Of a stretch of DNA of 47,942 nt, positions 33,654 through 41,260 are shown piece after piece (position 1 is the first letter of the stretch; the number at the start of each line of letters is the position of its first letter). The DNA comes from Streptomyces hygroscopicus subsp. hygroscopicus (GTDB lineage: Bacteria; Actinomycetota; Actinomycetes; Streptomycetales; Streptomycetaceae). The notes under the pieces were generated by a model. That model had not been told where the DNA came from. It did not search any database and saw only the letters and a list, made by a program, of their open reading frames with translations. The stretch is from the NCBI RefSeq assembly GCF_001553455.1, contig NZ_BBOX01000229.1, positions 1-47,942 of the forward strand, written 5' to 3'. The translations under genes and the position numbers were made by a program.

Positions 33654-33911
33654 TCAGGCCGCTTCGGCCGCCGCCGGGACGGGCGCCGCGGCGGTGGCCG
33701 CCTGACCACGGCCCGTCAGGACGACCGGGTCCAGCGCCTCGCGCCGGGGGCAGGCTCCACGGCCCAGCAGCGCCTGGATCTTCCGCACACACGAGCCGCA
33801 GTCGGTGCCCGCCTTGCAGGCGCCGGCGATCTGACGCGGGGTACAGGCGCCCGTCTCCGCGTGCTCACGCACCTGCTGCTCGGTGATGCCGAAGCATGAG
33901 CAGACGTACAC
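33654..33911 (-). CDS. bfd: Bacterioferritin-associated ferredoxin-like (2Fe-2S) protein
   Basis: An 85-residue protein with the BFD-type [2Fe-2S] site: CSCFG near the start and CKAGTDCGSCVRKI about 30 residues later. It reduces bacterioferritin to release iron. The Ala/Pro-rich tail is extra. GTG 33911 (VYVCSCFG) follows GGAGAG. An iron box 28-46 bases upstream suggests repression by a DmdR/IdeR-type regulator when iron is sufficient. Confidence 0.92.
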   Translation of the reverse strand: MYVCSCFGITEQQVREHAETGACTPRQIAGACKAGTDCGSCVRKIQALLGRGACPRREALDPVVLTGRGQAATAAAPVPAAAEAA

Positions 33912-33938
33912 GGGCTCTCCAGCGATGGGATTGATCAG

Positions 33939-33957
33939 TGAGGTAATCCTTACCTTA
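33939..33957 (-). promoter_or_regulatory. Iron box (DmdR/IdeR-type) upstream of bfd
   Basis: Read on the minus strand, TAAGGTAAGGATTACCTCA matches the consensus TTAGGTTAGGCTCACCTAA at 14 of 19 positions by my count. Confidence 0.75.
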
Positions 33958-33979
33958 CCCGCCCTGCCGGACCCCCACA

Positions 33980-34024
33980 ACGCGGGTGGGGCACGGATCC
34001 CTGTGATCCGCGCCCCACCCGCGT
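33980..34024 (-). terminator. Terminator of the DAHP synthase gene
   Basis: ACGCGGGTGGGGC pairs with GCCCCACCCGCGT, with an inner stem (CGGATC/GATCCG) inside the loop. It lies just after the DAHP synthase stop at 34046 and upstream of bfd. Confidence 0.85.
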
Positions 34025-34045
34025 CTTTGTGATCTTCGCCGGTGC

Positions 34046-35395
34046 CTACTGGTCCCGGTACATCTCCGCCACCAGGAACGCCAGGTCCAGCGACTGGCTG
34101 CGGTTGAGCCGCGGGTCGCACGCCGTCTCGTAGCGCTGGTGCAGATCGTCGACGAAGATCTCGTCGCCGCCGCCCACGCACTCCGTGACATCGTCGCCGG
34201 TCAGCTCCACATGGATGCCGCCCGGATGGGTGCCCAGCTCCTTGTGGACCTCGAAGAAGCCCTTGACCTCGTCCAGCACGTCGTCGAAGCGGCGGGTCTT
34301 GTGCCCGGACGCCGCCTCGAAGGTGTTGCCGTGCATCGGGTCGCAGACCCAGGCGACCTGGGCACCGGAGGCGGTGACCTTCTCCACCAGGTCGGGCAGC
34401 CTGTCGCGGACCTTGTCCGCGCCCATCCGGGTGATGAAGGTGAGCCGGCCCGGCTCGCGGTCCGGGTCGATCCGCTCGATCAGCGTCAGCGCCTCTTCCG
34501 GCGTGGTCGTCGGGCCGAGCTTCACCCCCACCGGGTTGCGGATCTTCGACGCGAACTCGATGTGCGCCCCGTCCAGCTGCCGGGTGCGCTCACCGATCCA
34601 GACCATGTGCCCGGACACGTCGTACAGCTCGCCGGTGCGCGAGTCGGTGCGGGTCAGCGCCGTCTCGTAGTCGAGGATCAGCGCCTCGTGCGAGGAGAAG
34701 AACTCGACCGTCTTGAACTCCTCCGGGTCCACCCCGCAGGCGTTCATGAAGGACAGGGCCCGGTCGATCTCCCGGGCCAGCACCTCGTAGCGCTGACCCG
34801 AGGGCGAGGACTTCACGAAGTCCTGGTTCCAGGCGTGCACCTGGCGCAGGTCCGCGTAGCCACCGGTGGTGAAGGCCCGCACCAGGTTCAGCGTCGAGGC
34901 CGACGCCTGGTACATCCGCTTCAGCCGCTGCGGATCGGGGATCCGCGCCTCGGCGGTGAATTCGAACCCGTTGACGGAGTCGCCGCGGTAGGTGGGCAGC
35001 GTCACCCCGTCGCGGGTCTCGGTCGGCTTCGAGCGCGGCTTGCTGTACTGCCCGGCGATCCGGCCCACCTTCACCACCGGAACCGATCCGGCGTAGGTCA
35101 GCACGGCGCCCATCTGCAGGAGCGTCTTCAGCTTGTTGCGGATCTGGTCGGCGCCCACGCCGTCGAACGCCTCGGCGCAGTCACCGCCCTGCAGCAGAAA
35201 CGCCTCGCCCCGCGCCACGGCCCCCAGGCGGTTCCGCAGCGCGTCGCACTCGCCCGCGAAGACGAGCGGCGGATAGGACTCGAGCTCAGCGATCACATCG
35301 CGCAGAGCCGCTCGGTCCGGCCACTCGGGCTGCTGCGCCGCGGGAAGAGACTGCCAGGTGTAGCCACCGGCGTGGGTTTCAGCGTTCACGGTCAC
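34046..35395 (-). CDS. aroH: Class II 3-deoxy-7-phosphoheptulonate (DAHP) synthase
   Basis: First enzyme of the shikimate pathway: condenses phosphoenolpyruvate and erythrose 4-phosphate. The 449-residue product is the plant/actinobacterial class II type, with FAGECDALR, FLLQGGDCAEAF (metal Cys), YSKPRSKPTE, FFSSHEALILDYE, GVKLGPTTTPEEA, WVCDPMHGNT, and a C-terminus LNRSQSLDLAFLVAEMYRDQ. The GTG at 35395 is preceded by TAACCT and seven bases with no ribosome-binding site, so the message may be leaderless; GTG 35389 is an alternative. It lies near the anthranilate synthase gene, also in aromatic synthesis. Confidence 0.97.
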   Translation of the reverse strand: MTVNAETHAGGYTWQSLPAAQQPEWPDRAALRDVIAELESYPPLVFAGECDALRNRLGAVARGEAFLLQGGDCAEAFDGVGADQIRNKLKTLLQMGAVLTYAGSVPVVKVGRIAGQYSKPRSKPTETRDGVTLPTYRGDSVNGFEFTAEARIPDPQRLKRMYQASASTLNLVRAFTTGGYADLRQVHAWNQDFVKSSPSGQRYEVLAREIDRALSFMNACGVDPEEFKTVEFFSSHEALILDYETALTRTDSRTGELYDVSGHMVWIGERTRQLDGAHIEFASKIRNPVGVKLGPTTTPEEALTLIERIDPDREPGRLTFITRMGADKVRDRLPDLVEKVTASGAQVAWVCDPMHGNTFEAASGHKTRRFDDVLDEVKGFFEVHKELGTHPGGIHVELTGDDVTECVGGGDEIFVDDLHQRYETACDPRLNRSQSLDLAFLVAEMYRDQ

Positions 35396-35614
35396 CCGCA
35401 CAAGGTTACGTGGTCTCCCTGGCCGTCCAGCCTGCTTGCCCACGGTGTGAGACACCACCCTCACGCCCTGAGCTCGCACCACACCTTTTCGCCGGGCGCG
35501 CCCCCGGCCCGGCCGACGCCCCGGGCGCCCTCCGAACGACCCCTCCGAACGACCGTGCCGCCGCCCGCCCCCGCGGACGGTGGCCACGACACCGAAGTCC
35601 CGTACGCTGTCCCC

Positions 35615-36205
35615 ATGAGCGCCGCGCCGCTGCCGGACTGGGTGATCCCACCTCCCGGCGGATTCACCGCCGAGGATCTTCTGCGGCTGCCTGAACTTCC
35701 CCCGCACACCGAGCTCATCGACGGAAGCCTCGTCTTCGTGAGCCCGCAGGAAAAATGGCACAGCCGGGTGATCAATCTGCTGGTCGCGGAGCTGGACCGG
35801 CAGGCCCCGGACGGGCTGCGGGCCGATCGGGAGATGACCGTACGACTCGCGAAGCGCCAGGCCCCCGAGCCGGACGTGGTCGTGGTGACGAGCGAGGCGT
35901 ACGACCGCGACGAGCCGTCCACGTACTACGTTCCCGAAGACGTCGTGCTGGCCGTCGAGGCCGTGTCGCCGGACTCGGAGGAGCGTGACCGCGACACCAA
36001 GCCCCGGAAGTACGCGAAGGCGGGCATCCAGCACTACTGGCGGGTGGAGAACGACAGGGGACGGACCGTGGTCTACGTCTACGAACGCGACCCGGCCAAC
36101 GACTGCTTCGCCTTGACCGGCATCCACCACAACCAGCTCAAGTGCACCGCGCCGTTCACCATCGACATCGACCTCACCTCCGTGGGCAAGCGCTCCGCGC
36201 ACTAG
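35615..36205 (+). CDS. Uma2-family (DUF820) nuclease-fold protein
   Basis: A 196-residue protein of the PD-(D/E)XK-like Uma2 family, abundant in Streptomyces and cyanobacteria. Candidate catalytic residues: Asp in EPDVVVVTS, Glu in LAVEAVSP, and Lys in KPRKYAKAGIQHYW. The N-terminal HTELIDGSLVFVSP is typical. TACGCT ends six bases before the ATG without a ribosome-binding site, again suggesting a leaderless transcript. Biological role is unknown. Confidence 0.9.
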   Translation: MSAAPLPDWVIPPPGGFTAEDLLRLPELPPHTELIDGSLVFVSPQEKWHSRVINLLVAELDRQAPDGLRADREMTVRLAKRQAPEPDVVVVTSEAYDRDEPSTYYVPEDVVLAVEAVSPDSEERDRDTKPRKYAKAGIQHYWRVENDRGRTVVYVYERDPANDCFALTGIHHNQLKCTAPFTIDIDLTSVGKRSAH

Positions 36206-36400
36206 AGATCCGCACCGAACAGCACCGGAGGTCCGCACCGAGCACACGCAGGACGCGTCGCGCAAGGGCGGGCGTCCGGGCATTCTGCGGCCGTTTACGG
36301 ACAGTCCGTGAAGATGCGGTGATGGAACCGTGCGCTCCTCGGACGCTTTTCGGGTGACCGGCCCACCCCCGTGGCCGGTCCCCATCCGAAGGAGTGCCCC

Positions 36401-36937
36401 ATGAGGAAGCTGCTCCGCCGAGCTGCCGCCGCCTTCGCGGCCGCCGCCTCGCTCGCACTGATGTCGCTGGGCGCCACCCCCGCCCAGGCGGACTCGTCGG
36501 CCATCCCGTCCGGGATGACCTGGACCGTACTCGCGAAGGGGACCGACGGCACGATCAGAGTGGGCGCGGACTCCGCGACCGACGCGTACAACGGTGACAC
36601 CGCCGCCACGGCGACGCTCCCCCTGCTGTGCCTGCGGGTCGACGGCAGCGCCGTGCCCGGCGGGATCACCCCGGACTTCTACGCGGGCTGGGCACGCGGC
36701 ACCGTGGCCGCGACGCCGCCCGTGTCGGGCAGGTCGCTGACCAGCCGGGCCGCCGCGGACGCGATCTGCGCCCGGTACTACGGCGCGGACTGGCGGGAGG
36801 CCGAGTTCCACGACGGCCGGTACGGCGCCAACCTGGAGGCGAGCGGTGGCTGGTCCTTCTGGGCGTACGGCTACGTACCCGAAGGCACCCGCTTCTGGAC
36901 CGCGATCAACGATCAGCCCGCCAACCCCTGGAACTGA
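36401..36937 (+). CDS. Small exported protein of unknown function
   Basis: A 178-residue protein with a clear Sec signal peptide (MRKLLRRAAAAFAAAASL..., cleavage near AQA-DS at about residue 30). The mature domain has two Cys (LPLLCLRV and DAICARYYG) that could form a disulfide, and an aromatic C-terminus (GWSFWAYGYVPEGTRFW). I do not recognise the family. AAGGAG precedes ATG 36401. The trp leader begins 18 bases after its stop. Confidence 0.8.
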   Translation: MRKLLRRAAAAFAAAASLALMSLGATPAQADSSAIPSGMTWTVLAKGTDGTIRVGADSATDAYNGDTAATATLPLLCLRVDGSAVPGGITPDFYAGWARGTVAATPPVSGRSLTSRAAADAICARYYGADWREAEFHDGRYGANLEASGGWSFWAYGYVPEGTRFWTAINDQPANPWN

Positions 36938-36942
36938 TCCTG

Positions 36943-36948
36943 TAGGGT
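36943..36948 (+). promoter_or_regulatory. -10 of leaderless trp leader
   Basis: TAGGGT ends seven bases before the leader ATG, so transcription would begin at or next to the A of the start codon. No clear -35 is seen. Confidence 0.5.
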
Positions 36949-36955
36949 TCTCGGC

Positions 36956-37012
36956 ATGCACGCGCGACTGACCATGACCTGGTGGTGGACCGCTCATCCG
37001 GCGGCCCGCTGA
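36956..37012 (+). CDS. trpL: trp leader peptide (attenuator)
   Basis: An 18-residue peptide, MHARLTMTWWWTAHPAAR, with three consecutive Trp codons. Ribosomes stalling there when charged Trp-tRNA is scarce should free the downstream leader RNA to form the antiterminator. A trp attenuator upstream of an anthranilate synthase gene has been described in Streptomyces venezuelae, as I recall. Confidence 0.93.
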   Translation: MHARLTMTWWWTAHPAAR

Positions 37013-37059
37013 ATCGCGCACTCCCAGACACCGCGAAGGCCGCCCGAGGGGCGGCCTTC
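37000..37059 (+). promoter_or_regulatory. trp attenuator: terminator and competing antiterminator
   Basis: The terminator is a perfect 11-base stem, GAAGGCCGCCC / GGGCGGCCTTC (37035-37059), with loop GAG. The segment GGCGGCC at 37000-37006 can instead pair with GGCCGCC at 37038-37044, which would disrupt the terminator. This gives the classical 2:3 versus 3:4 choice. There is no strong T-run. Confidence 0.85.
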
Positions 37060-37104
37060 GGCGTTTCCGCGGGTCGTTCCTCATTCCGGAAGGAATCACC
37101 CGCC

Positions 37105-39036
37105 ATGCAGAACCCCCGCGCCCAAGCCGTCGTCGCACGGCTGCTCTCCGATGACGCACCGCCCTTCGCCCTGCTGCACCGACGCACCCCCGGCCGGGCG
37201 CCCGACACCGTCGAGGTGCTGCTCGGCCCGGTCGGCGAGGTCGCACGGCTGACCGACATCCCGCTGCCCACCGGGGCGCCGGAGGACGGCGCACCGGTGG
37301 CGGACGCGCTCGCCCTGGTGCCGTTCCGGCAGATCCGCGAGCGGGGGTTCGAGGTGCGCGACGACGGGACGCCGCTGGCCGTGCTCCACCCGCGGGAGAC
37401 CCACGAGCTGCCGCTCGCCGAGGTGCTGGAGGCGCTGCCTTCGCACCGGGTGCGGGTCGAGGGCGGGGCGTTCGACGTGGCCGACGACGCGTACGCCGCC
37501 ATCGTGAGCCGGGTCGTCGAGGACGAGATCGGCACCGGCGAGGGCGCCAATTTCGTCATCCGGCGGACGTTCCGGGGCGAGATCCCGGGGTTCGGCCGAA
37601 GCGACGCGCTCGCGCTCTTCCGGCGGCTGCTGGCCGGTGAGCGGGGCGCCTACTGGACGTATGTGGTGCGGCTCGCGGACGGGCGCACGCTGGTGGGGGC
37701 CAGCCCCGAGGTGCATGTGCGGATGTCCGGGGGGACCGTCGTGATGAATCCGATCAGCGGGACCTACCGCTACCCCGAGGGCGGGGCGGACGCGGAGGGG
37801 CTGCTGGAGTTCCTGCACGACCGCAAGGAGGTGGAGGAGCTGTCCATGGTCGTGGACGAGGAGCTGAAGATGATGTGCACCGTCGGCGACATGGGCGGGA
37901 CGGTGATCGGGCCCCGGCTCAAGGAGATGGCCCATCTGGCGCACACCGAGTACGAGCTGCGCGGCCGCTCCTCCTGGGACGTCCGGGAGGTGCTGCGCGA
38001 GACGATGTTCGCCGCGACGGTCACCGGATCGCCGGTGCAGAACGCCTGCCGGGTGATCGAGCGCTACGAGCCGGGCGGCCGTGGCTACTACGCGGGCGCG
38101 CTCGCGCTGATCGGACGGGACGGCGGCGGCGCCCAGACGCTGGACTCGCCGATCCTGATCCGGACCGCCGACATCGGCGCCGGAGGGTCCCTGGAGGTGG
38201 CGGTCGGCGCGACGCTCGTACGCCACTCGGACCCGCGCGGCGAAGTGGCCGAGACGCATGCGAAGGCGGCCGGGGTGCTGACCGCGCTGGGCGTGCGGCC
38301 GGCCCCCGTGCGGTCCGCGGCGGACGGCCCGCGGCCACGGCTCGCGGACGATCCCCGGGTGCGGGCGGCGCTGGACGCGCGACGGGCGGACCTGGCGCCG
38401 TTCTGGCTGCGGATGCAGCACCCGGAGGAGCCCCAGGGCGGAGGGCTGTCCGGGCATGCCCTGGTGATCGACGCCGAGGACACGTTCACCGCGATGCTCG
38501 CGCATCTGCTGCGCACCTCGGGGCTGACCGTGACCGTGCGGCGGTACGACGAACCGGGGCTGCGGGAGGCGGCGTCGGCCCATCAGGGGCCCGTGGTGCT
38601 CGGCCCCGGGCCGGGCGATCCGAACGACACGGCCGATCCGAAGATGCGCTTCCTGCGGGCGCTGACCGCGCGGCTGGTGGCCGGGCACCGGCACGGGCTG
38701 CTGGGGGTGTGCCTGGGGCACGAGCTGATCGCGGCCGAGCTGGGGCTGGAGATCGCGCGGAAGGACGTGCCGTTCCAGGGGGCGCAGGAGCGGATCGACT
38801 TCTTCGGGCGCGAGACGACCGTCGGCTTCTACAACACCTTCACGGCGCGCTGCGACGAGGCGGCGGAGACCGAGCTGGCGATGCACCGCGTGGAGCTGAG
38901 CCGGGACCCGGTGACCGGCGATGTGCACGCACTGCGCGGACCGGGTTTCGCCGGGGTGCAGTTCCACCCGGAGTCGGTGCTGTCGCGGGAGGGGTCGGCG
39001 CTGGTGGCGGAGTTGCTGGCGGCGGTGCTGGTCTGA
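37105..39036 (+). CDS. trpE: Fused anthranilate synthase (TrpE-TrpG)
   Basis: Makes anthranilate from chorismate and glutamine. The 643-residue fusion joins a chorismate-binding TrpE part (about 1-430; AYWTYVVRLADGRTLVGASPEV, NPISGTYRYPEGG, and MFAATVTGSPVQNA followed by YYAGALALIG) to a class I glutamine amidotransferase (LGPGPGDPND, nucleophile Cys536 in GVCLGHE, and FHPESVLS). This fused form is related to PhzE and is known in actinomycetes. ATG 37105 follows GGAAGGAA. Control is by the Trp attenuator just upstream. No further trp genes follow; the next gene is on the other strand. Confidence 0.96.
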   Translation: MQNPRAQAVVARLLSDDAPPFALLHRRTPGRAPDTVEVLLGPVGEVARLTDIPLPTGAPEDGAPVADALALVPFRQIRERGFEVRDDGTPLAVLHPRETHELPLAEVLEALPSHRVRVEGGAFDVADDAYAAIVSRVVEDEIGTGEGANFVIRRTFRGEIPGFGRSDALALFRRLLAGERGAYWTYVVRLADGRTLVGASPEVHVRMSGGTVVMNPISGTYRYPEGGADAEGLLEFLHDRKEVEELSMVVDEELKMMCTVGDMGGTVIGPRLKEMAHLAHTEYELRGRSSWDVREVLRETMFAATVTGSPVQNACRVIERYEPGGRGYYAGALALIGRDGGGAQTLDSPILIRTADIGAGGSLEVAVGATLVRHSDPRGEVAETHAKAAGVLTALGVRPAPVRSAADGPRPRLADDPRVRAALDARRADLAPFWLRMQHPEEPQGGGLSGHALVIDAEDTFTAMLAHLLRTSGLTVTVRRYDEPGLREAASAHQGPVVLGPGPGDPNDTADPKMRFLRALTARLVAGHRHGLLGVCLGHELIAAELGLEIARKDVPFQGAQERIDFFGRETTVGFYNTFTARCDEAAETELAMHRVELSRDPVTGDVHALRGPGFAGVQFHPESVLSREGSALVAELLAAVLV

Positions 39037-39311
39037 AGGGCGCTTCGTGCCGGAGGGCGCTTCGCTTTCGGAGTGCGCTTCGCTTCCGGAGGGGCCTTCG
39101 TCCCGGAAGGCGCTTCCTTCCAGAGGACGCTCGGAACAGCCCGCCGGTCCGCAGGCCCCCTGGAGGGGCCCCGGTCCGAACAGCCCCTCACGTCCTGAGC
39201 GCTCCGAACAGCCCCGCCGCCGCGACGGGCACCTCGAAGGACCCCGCCGCCGCGACGGGCGCCCCGAACAGCCCCGCCGCTCCGAAGGGGTCGGCACGCC
39301 GCAGGGGGCGT
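39037..39311. repeat. Intergenic repeat block after trpE
   Basis: Two families fill this spacer: GGAGGGCGCTTCGCTTCC-like units at 39038-39130, and a unit of about 30 bases containing CCGAACAGCCCCGCCGCCGCGACGGGC repeated at 39180-39290. No gene is supported. Confidence 0.65.
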
Positions 39312-39352
39312 GACGATGGGCCGGGTGCGGGGGACGCGCCCGGCCCATCGTC
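39312..39352. terminator. Bidirectional terminator between trpE and pfkA
   Basis: A perfect 14-base stem, GACGATGGGCCGGG with CCCGGCCCATCGTC, around a 13-base loop between convergent genes. Confidence 0.85.
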
Positions 39353-39371
39353 GTACTGCACCCAGACGGCC

Positions 39372-40400
39372 TCAGCCGAAGAAGACCTCGGCCTCGGCGT
39401 AGAGCGTGGGATCGACCGTCTTCAGCCGTGCGGTCGCCTCGGCGAGCGGCACCCGGACGATGTCGGTGCCGCGCAGCGCGACCATCTTCCCGAAGTCCTC
39501 GTCCCGCACCGCCTCGATGGCGTGCAGCCCGAAGCGGGTGGCCAGCCAGCGGTCGAAGGCGCTGGGCGTGCCCCCGCGCTGGACGTGGCCGAGGACGGTG
39601 GTACGGGCTTCCTTGCCGGTGCGCTTCTCGATCTCCTTGGCCAGCCACTCGCCGATTCCGGAGAGCCGGACATGGCCGAAGGAGTCCAGCGTGTCGTCCT
39701 TGAGGACCACATCGCCGTCCCTGGGCATCGCGCCCTCGGCGACGACCACGATCGGGGCGTAGCGGATCTTGAAGCGGGATTCGACCCAGGCGCAGATCTG
39801 CTCGATGTCGAAGCGCTGCTCGGGGATGAGGATCACGTTGGCGCCGCCCGCGAGCCCGGAGTGCAGGGCGATCCACCCGGCGTGACGGCCCATCACCTCC
39901 ACCACGAGGACGCGCATATGGGATTCGGCGGTGGTGTGGAGCCGGTCGATGGCCTCGGTGGCGATGTTGACGGCGGTGTCGAAGCCGAAGGTGTAGTCGG
40001 TGGCGGAGAGGTCGTTGTCGATGGTCTTGGGGACGCCGACACACGCGATCCCGTAGTCGCCGGAGAGCCGGGCGGCGACGCCGAGGGTGTCCTCGCCGCC
40101 GATCGCGATCAGCGCGTCGACCTCCTGCTTGGCCAGGGTCTCCTTGACCCGGCGGATGCCGTCCTCGCTCTTGAGGGGGTTGGTGCGGGAGGAGCCGAGG
40201 ATGGTGCCGCCGCGCGGCAGGATGCCGCGCACCGCGCGGATGTCGAGGGGGACGGTGTCGTTCTCGAGAGGGCCGCGCCAGCCGTCCCGGAAGCCGATGA
40301 AGTCATAGCCGTATTCCTGTACGCCCTTGCGCACGACGGCGCGGATGACCGCGTTGAGCCCGGGGCAGTCACCGCCGCCGGTCAGCACTCCGACCCGCAT
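39372..40400 (-). CDS. pfkA: 6-phosphofructokinase
   Basis: Phosphorylates fructose 6-phosphate in glycolysis. The 342-residue protein is the actinobacterial group III type: VGVLTGGGDCPGLNAVIR, GWRGPLEND, LIAIGGEDTLG, VPKTIDNDLSATDYTFGFDTA (catalytic Asp), EVMGRHAGWIALH, and GHVQRGGTPSAFDR. The phosphoryl donor (ATP or PPi) in this group depends on residues in the GGEDT region; ATP is likelier for Streptomyces. ATG 40400 follows GGGAAGAAA. The spacer upstream (40401-40579) carries the pfkA promoter region. Confidence 0.95.
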   Translation of the reverse strand: MRVGVLTGGGDCPGLNAVIRAVVRKGVQEYGYDFIGFRDGWRGPLENDTVPLDIRAVRGILPRGGTILGSSRTNPLKSEDGIRRVKETLAKQEVDALIAIGGEDTLGVAARLSGDYGIACVGVPKTIDNDLSATDYTFGFDTAVNIATEAIDRLHTTAESHMRVLVVEVMGRHAGWIALHSGLAGGANVILIPEQRFDIEQICAWVESRFKIRYAPIVVVAEGAMPRDGDVVLKDDTLDSFGHVRLSGIGEWLAKEIEKRTGKEARTTVLGHVQRGGTPSAFDRWLATRFGLHAIEAVRDEDFGKMVALRGTDIVRVPLAEATARLKTVDPTLYAEAEVFFG

Positions 40401-40516
40401 CGTTTCTTCCCTTCTCCCGTGAAATCCCGTGATTGGGCCCGGTATGGAAAGCCACGCTAACGGTGATCCAGGTCACACGGGATGGGGCGTCAGCCGATTC
40501 CCGTGCGTCCCAAGGG

Positions 40517-40531
40517 AGTTGGATTTCAACT
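40517..40531. promoter_or_regulatory. Short inverted repeat upstream of pfkA
   Basis: AGTTG-GATTT-CAACT lies in a locally A+T-rich patch between macR and pfkA, about 120 bases upstream of the pfkA start. It may be part of the promoter or an operator; evidence is weak. Confidence 0.3.
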
Positions 40532-40579
40532 TCACTCTTACGAGCGGTTACGCGTTGTCACCGCCTCGGCCGGACGGCG

Positions 40580-41260
40580 TCAGGCGTCGTCCAGGCCGCG
40601 CTCGATCGCATAGCGCACCAGCTCGACGCGGTTGTGCAGCTGGAGTTTGCCGAGGGTGTTCTGGACGTGGTTCTGCACCGTGCGGTGCGAGATGACCAGC
40701 CGCTCGGCGATCTGCTTGTACGAGAGCCCCTTGGCCACCAGCCGCAGCACCTCCGTCTCGCGCTCGGTCAGCCGCGGGGCGGCCGGCTGGTCGGCGGCGG
40801 TGGGCACCGGCTCGCCCGCCAGCCGCCGGTACTCGCCGAGCACCAGGCCCGCGAGCCCGGGGGTGAACACCGGGTCGCCGGCCGCCGTACGGCGCACCGC
40901 GTCCAGCAGTTCCTCGGTGCTGGCCGACTTCAGCAGATAGCCGGTGGCCCCGGACTTGACCGCCTCCAGGACGTCCGCGTGCTCACCGCTCGCGGAGAGC
41001 ACCAGCACCCGCAGCTCGGGACGGTCGGCGACGACCTCCTTGCACACCTCGACGCCCGGCAGCCCGGGGAGGTTGAGGTCGAGCACCAGGACGTCGGGCC
41101 CGGCGGCCTTGGCCCGGCGGACCGCCTGCGGTCCGTCCCCGGCCGTGGCCACCACGTCGAACCCGGCCTCGGCCAGGTCCCGGGCCACCGCGTCACGCCA
41201 CATCGGATGGTCGTCGACCACCATCACCGAAACCGGCCGGCCGTCGTGCTGAGCGGTCAT
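40580..41260 (-). CDS. macR: NarL/LuxR-type response regulator MacR
   Basis: A 226-residue two-component regulator. The receiver domain shows VDDHPMWRD, the phosphoacceptor Asp in VLVLDLNLPG, and Lys in YLLKSAST. The C-terminal LuxR-type helix-turn-helix reads LTERETEVLRLVAKGLSYKQIAERLVISHRTVQNHV. The position beside a degenerate sensor kinase, next to pfkA and near glkA, matches the S. coelicolor MacRS locus as I recall it. MacR was reported to control membrane-protein genes and development through a TGAGTAC-N2-GTACTCA box, and two such boxes occur in this window. The start overlaps the macS stop (ATGA). Confidence 0.9.
   Translation of the reverse strand: MTAQHDGRPVSVMVVDDHPMWRDAVARDLAEAGFDVVATAGDGPQAVRRAKAAGPDVLVLDLNLPGLPGVEVCKEVVADRPELRVLVLSASGEHADVLEAVKSGATGYLLKSASTEELLDAVRRTAAGDPVFTPGLAGLVLGEYRRLAGEPVPTAADQPAAPRLTERETEVLRLVAKGLSYKQIAERLVISHRTVQNHVQNTLGKLQLHNRVELVRYAIERGLDDA

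Noticed and set aside
34046..37294. Minus-strand open frame running on upstream of DAHP synthase, over a thousand codons in total
   Set aside because: The family N-terminus is at 35395. The rest is antisense to the Uma2, exported-protein and anthranilate synthase genes and reads as Arg/Gly/Pro-rich text, a by-product of high GC.
37096..40044. Long minus-strand frame of nearly a thousand codons antisense to trpE and overlapping pfkA
   Set aside because: Low-complexity Arg/His/Gly text without domains. The plus-strand TrpE-TrpG and minus-strand PfkA in other frames carry all family motifs.
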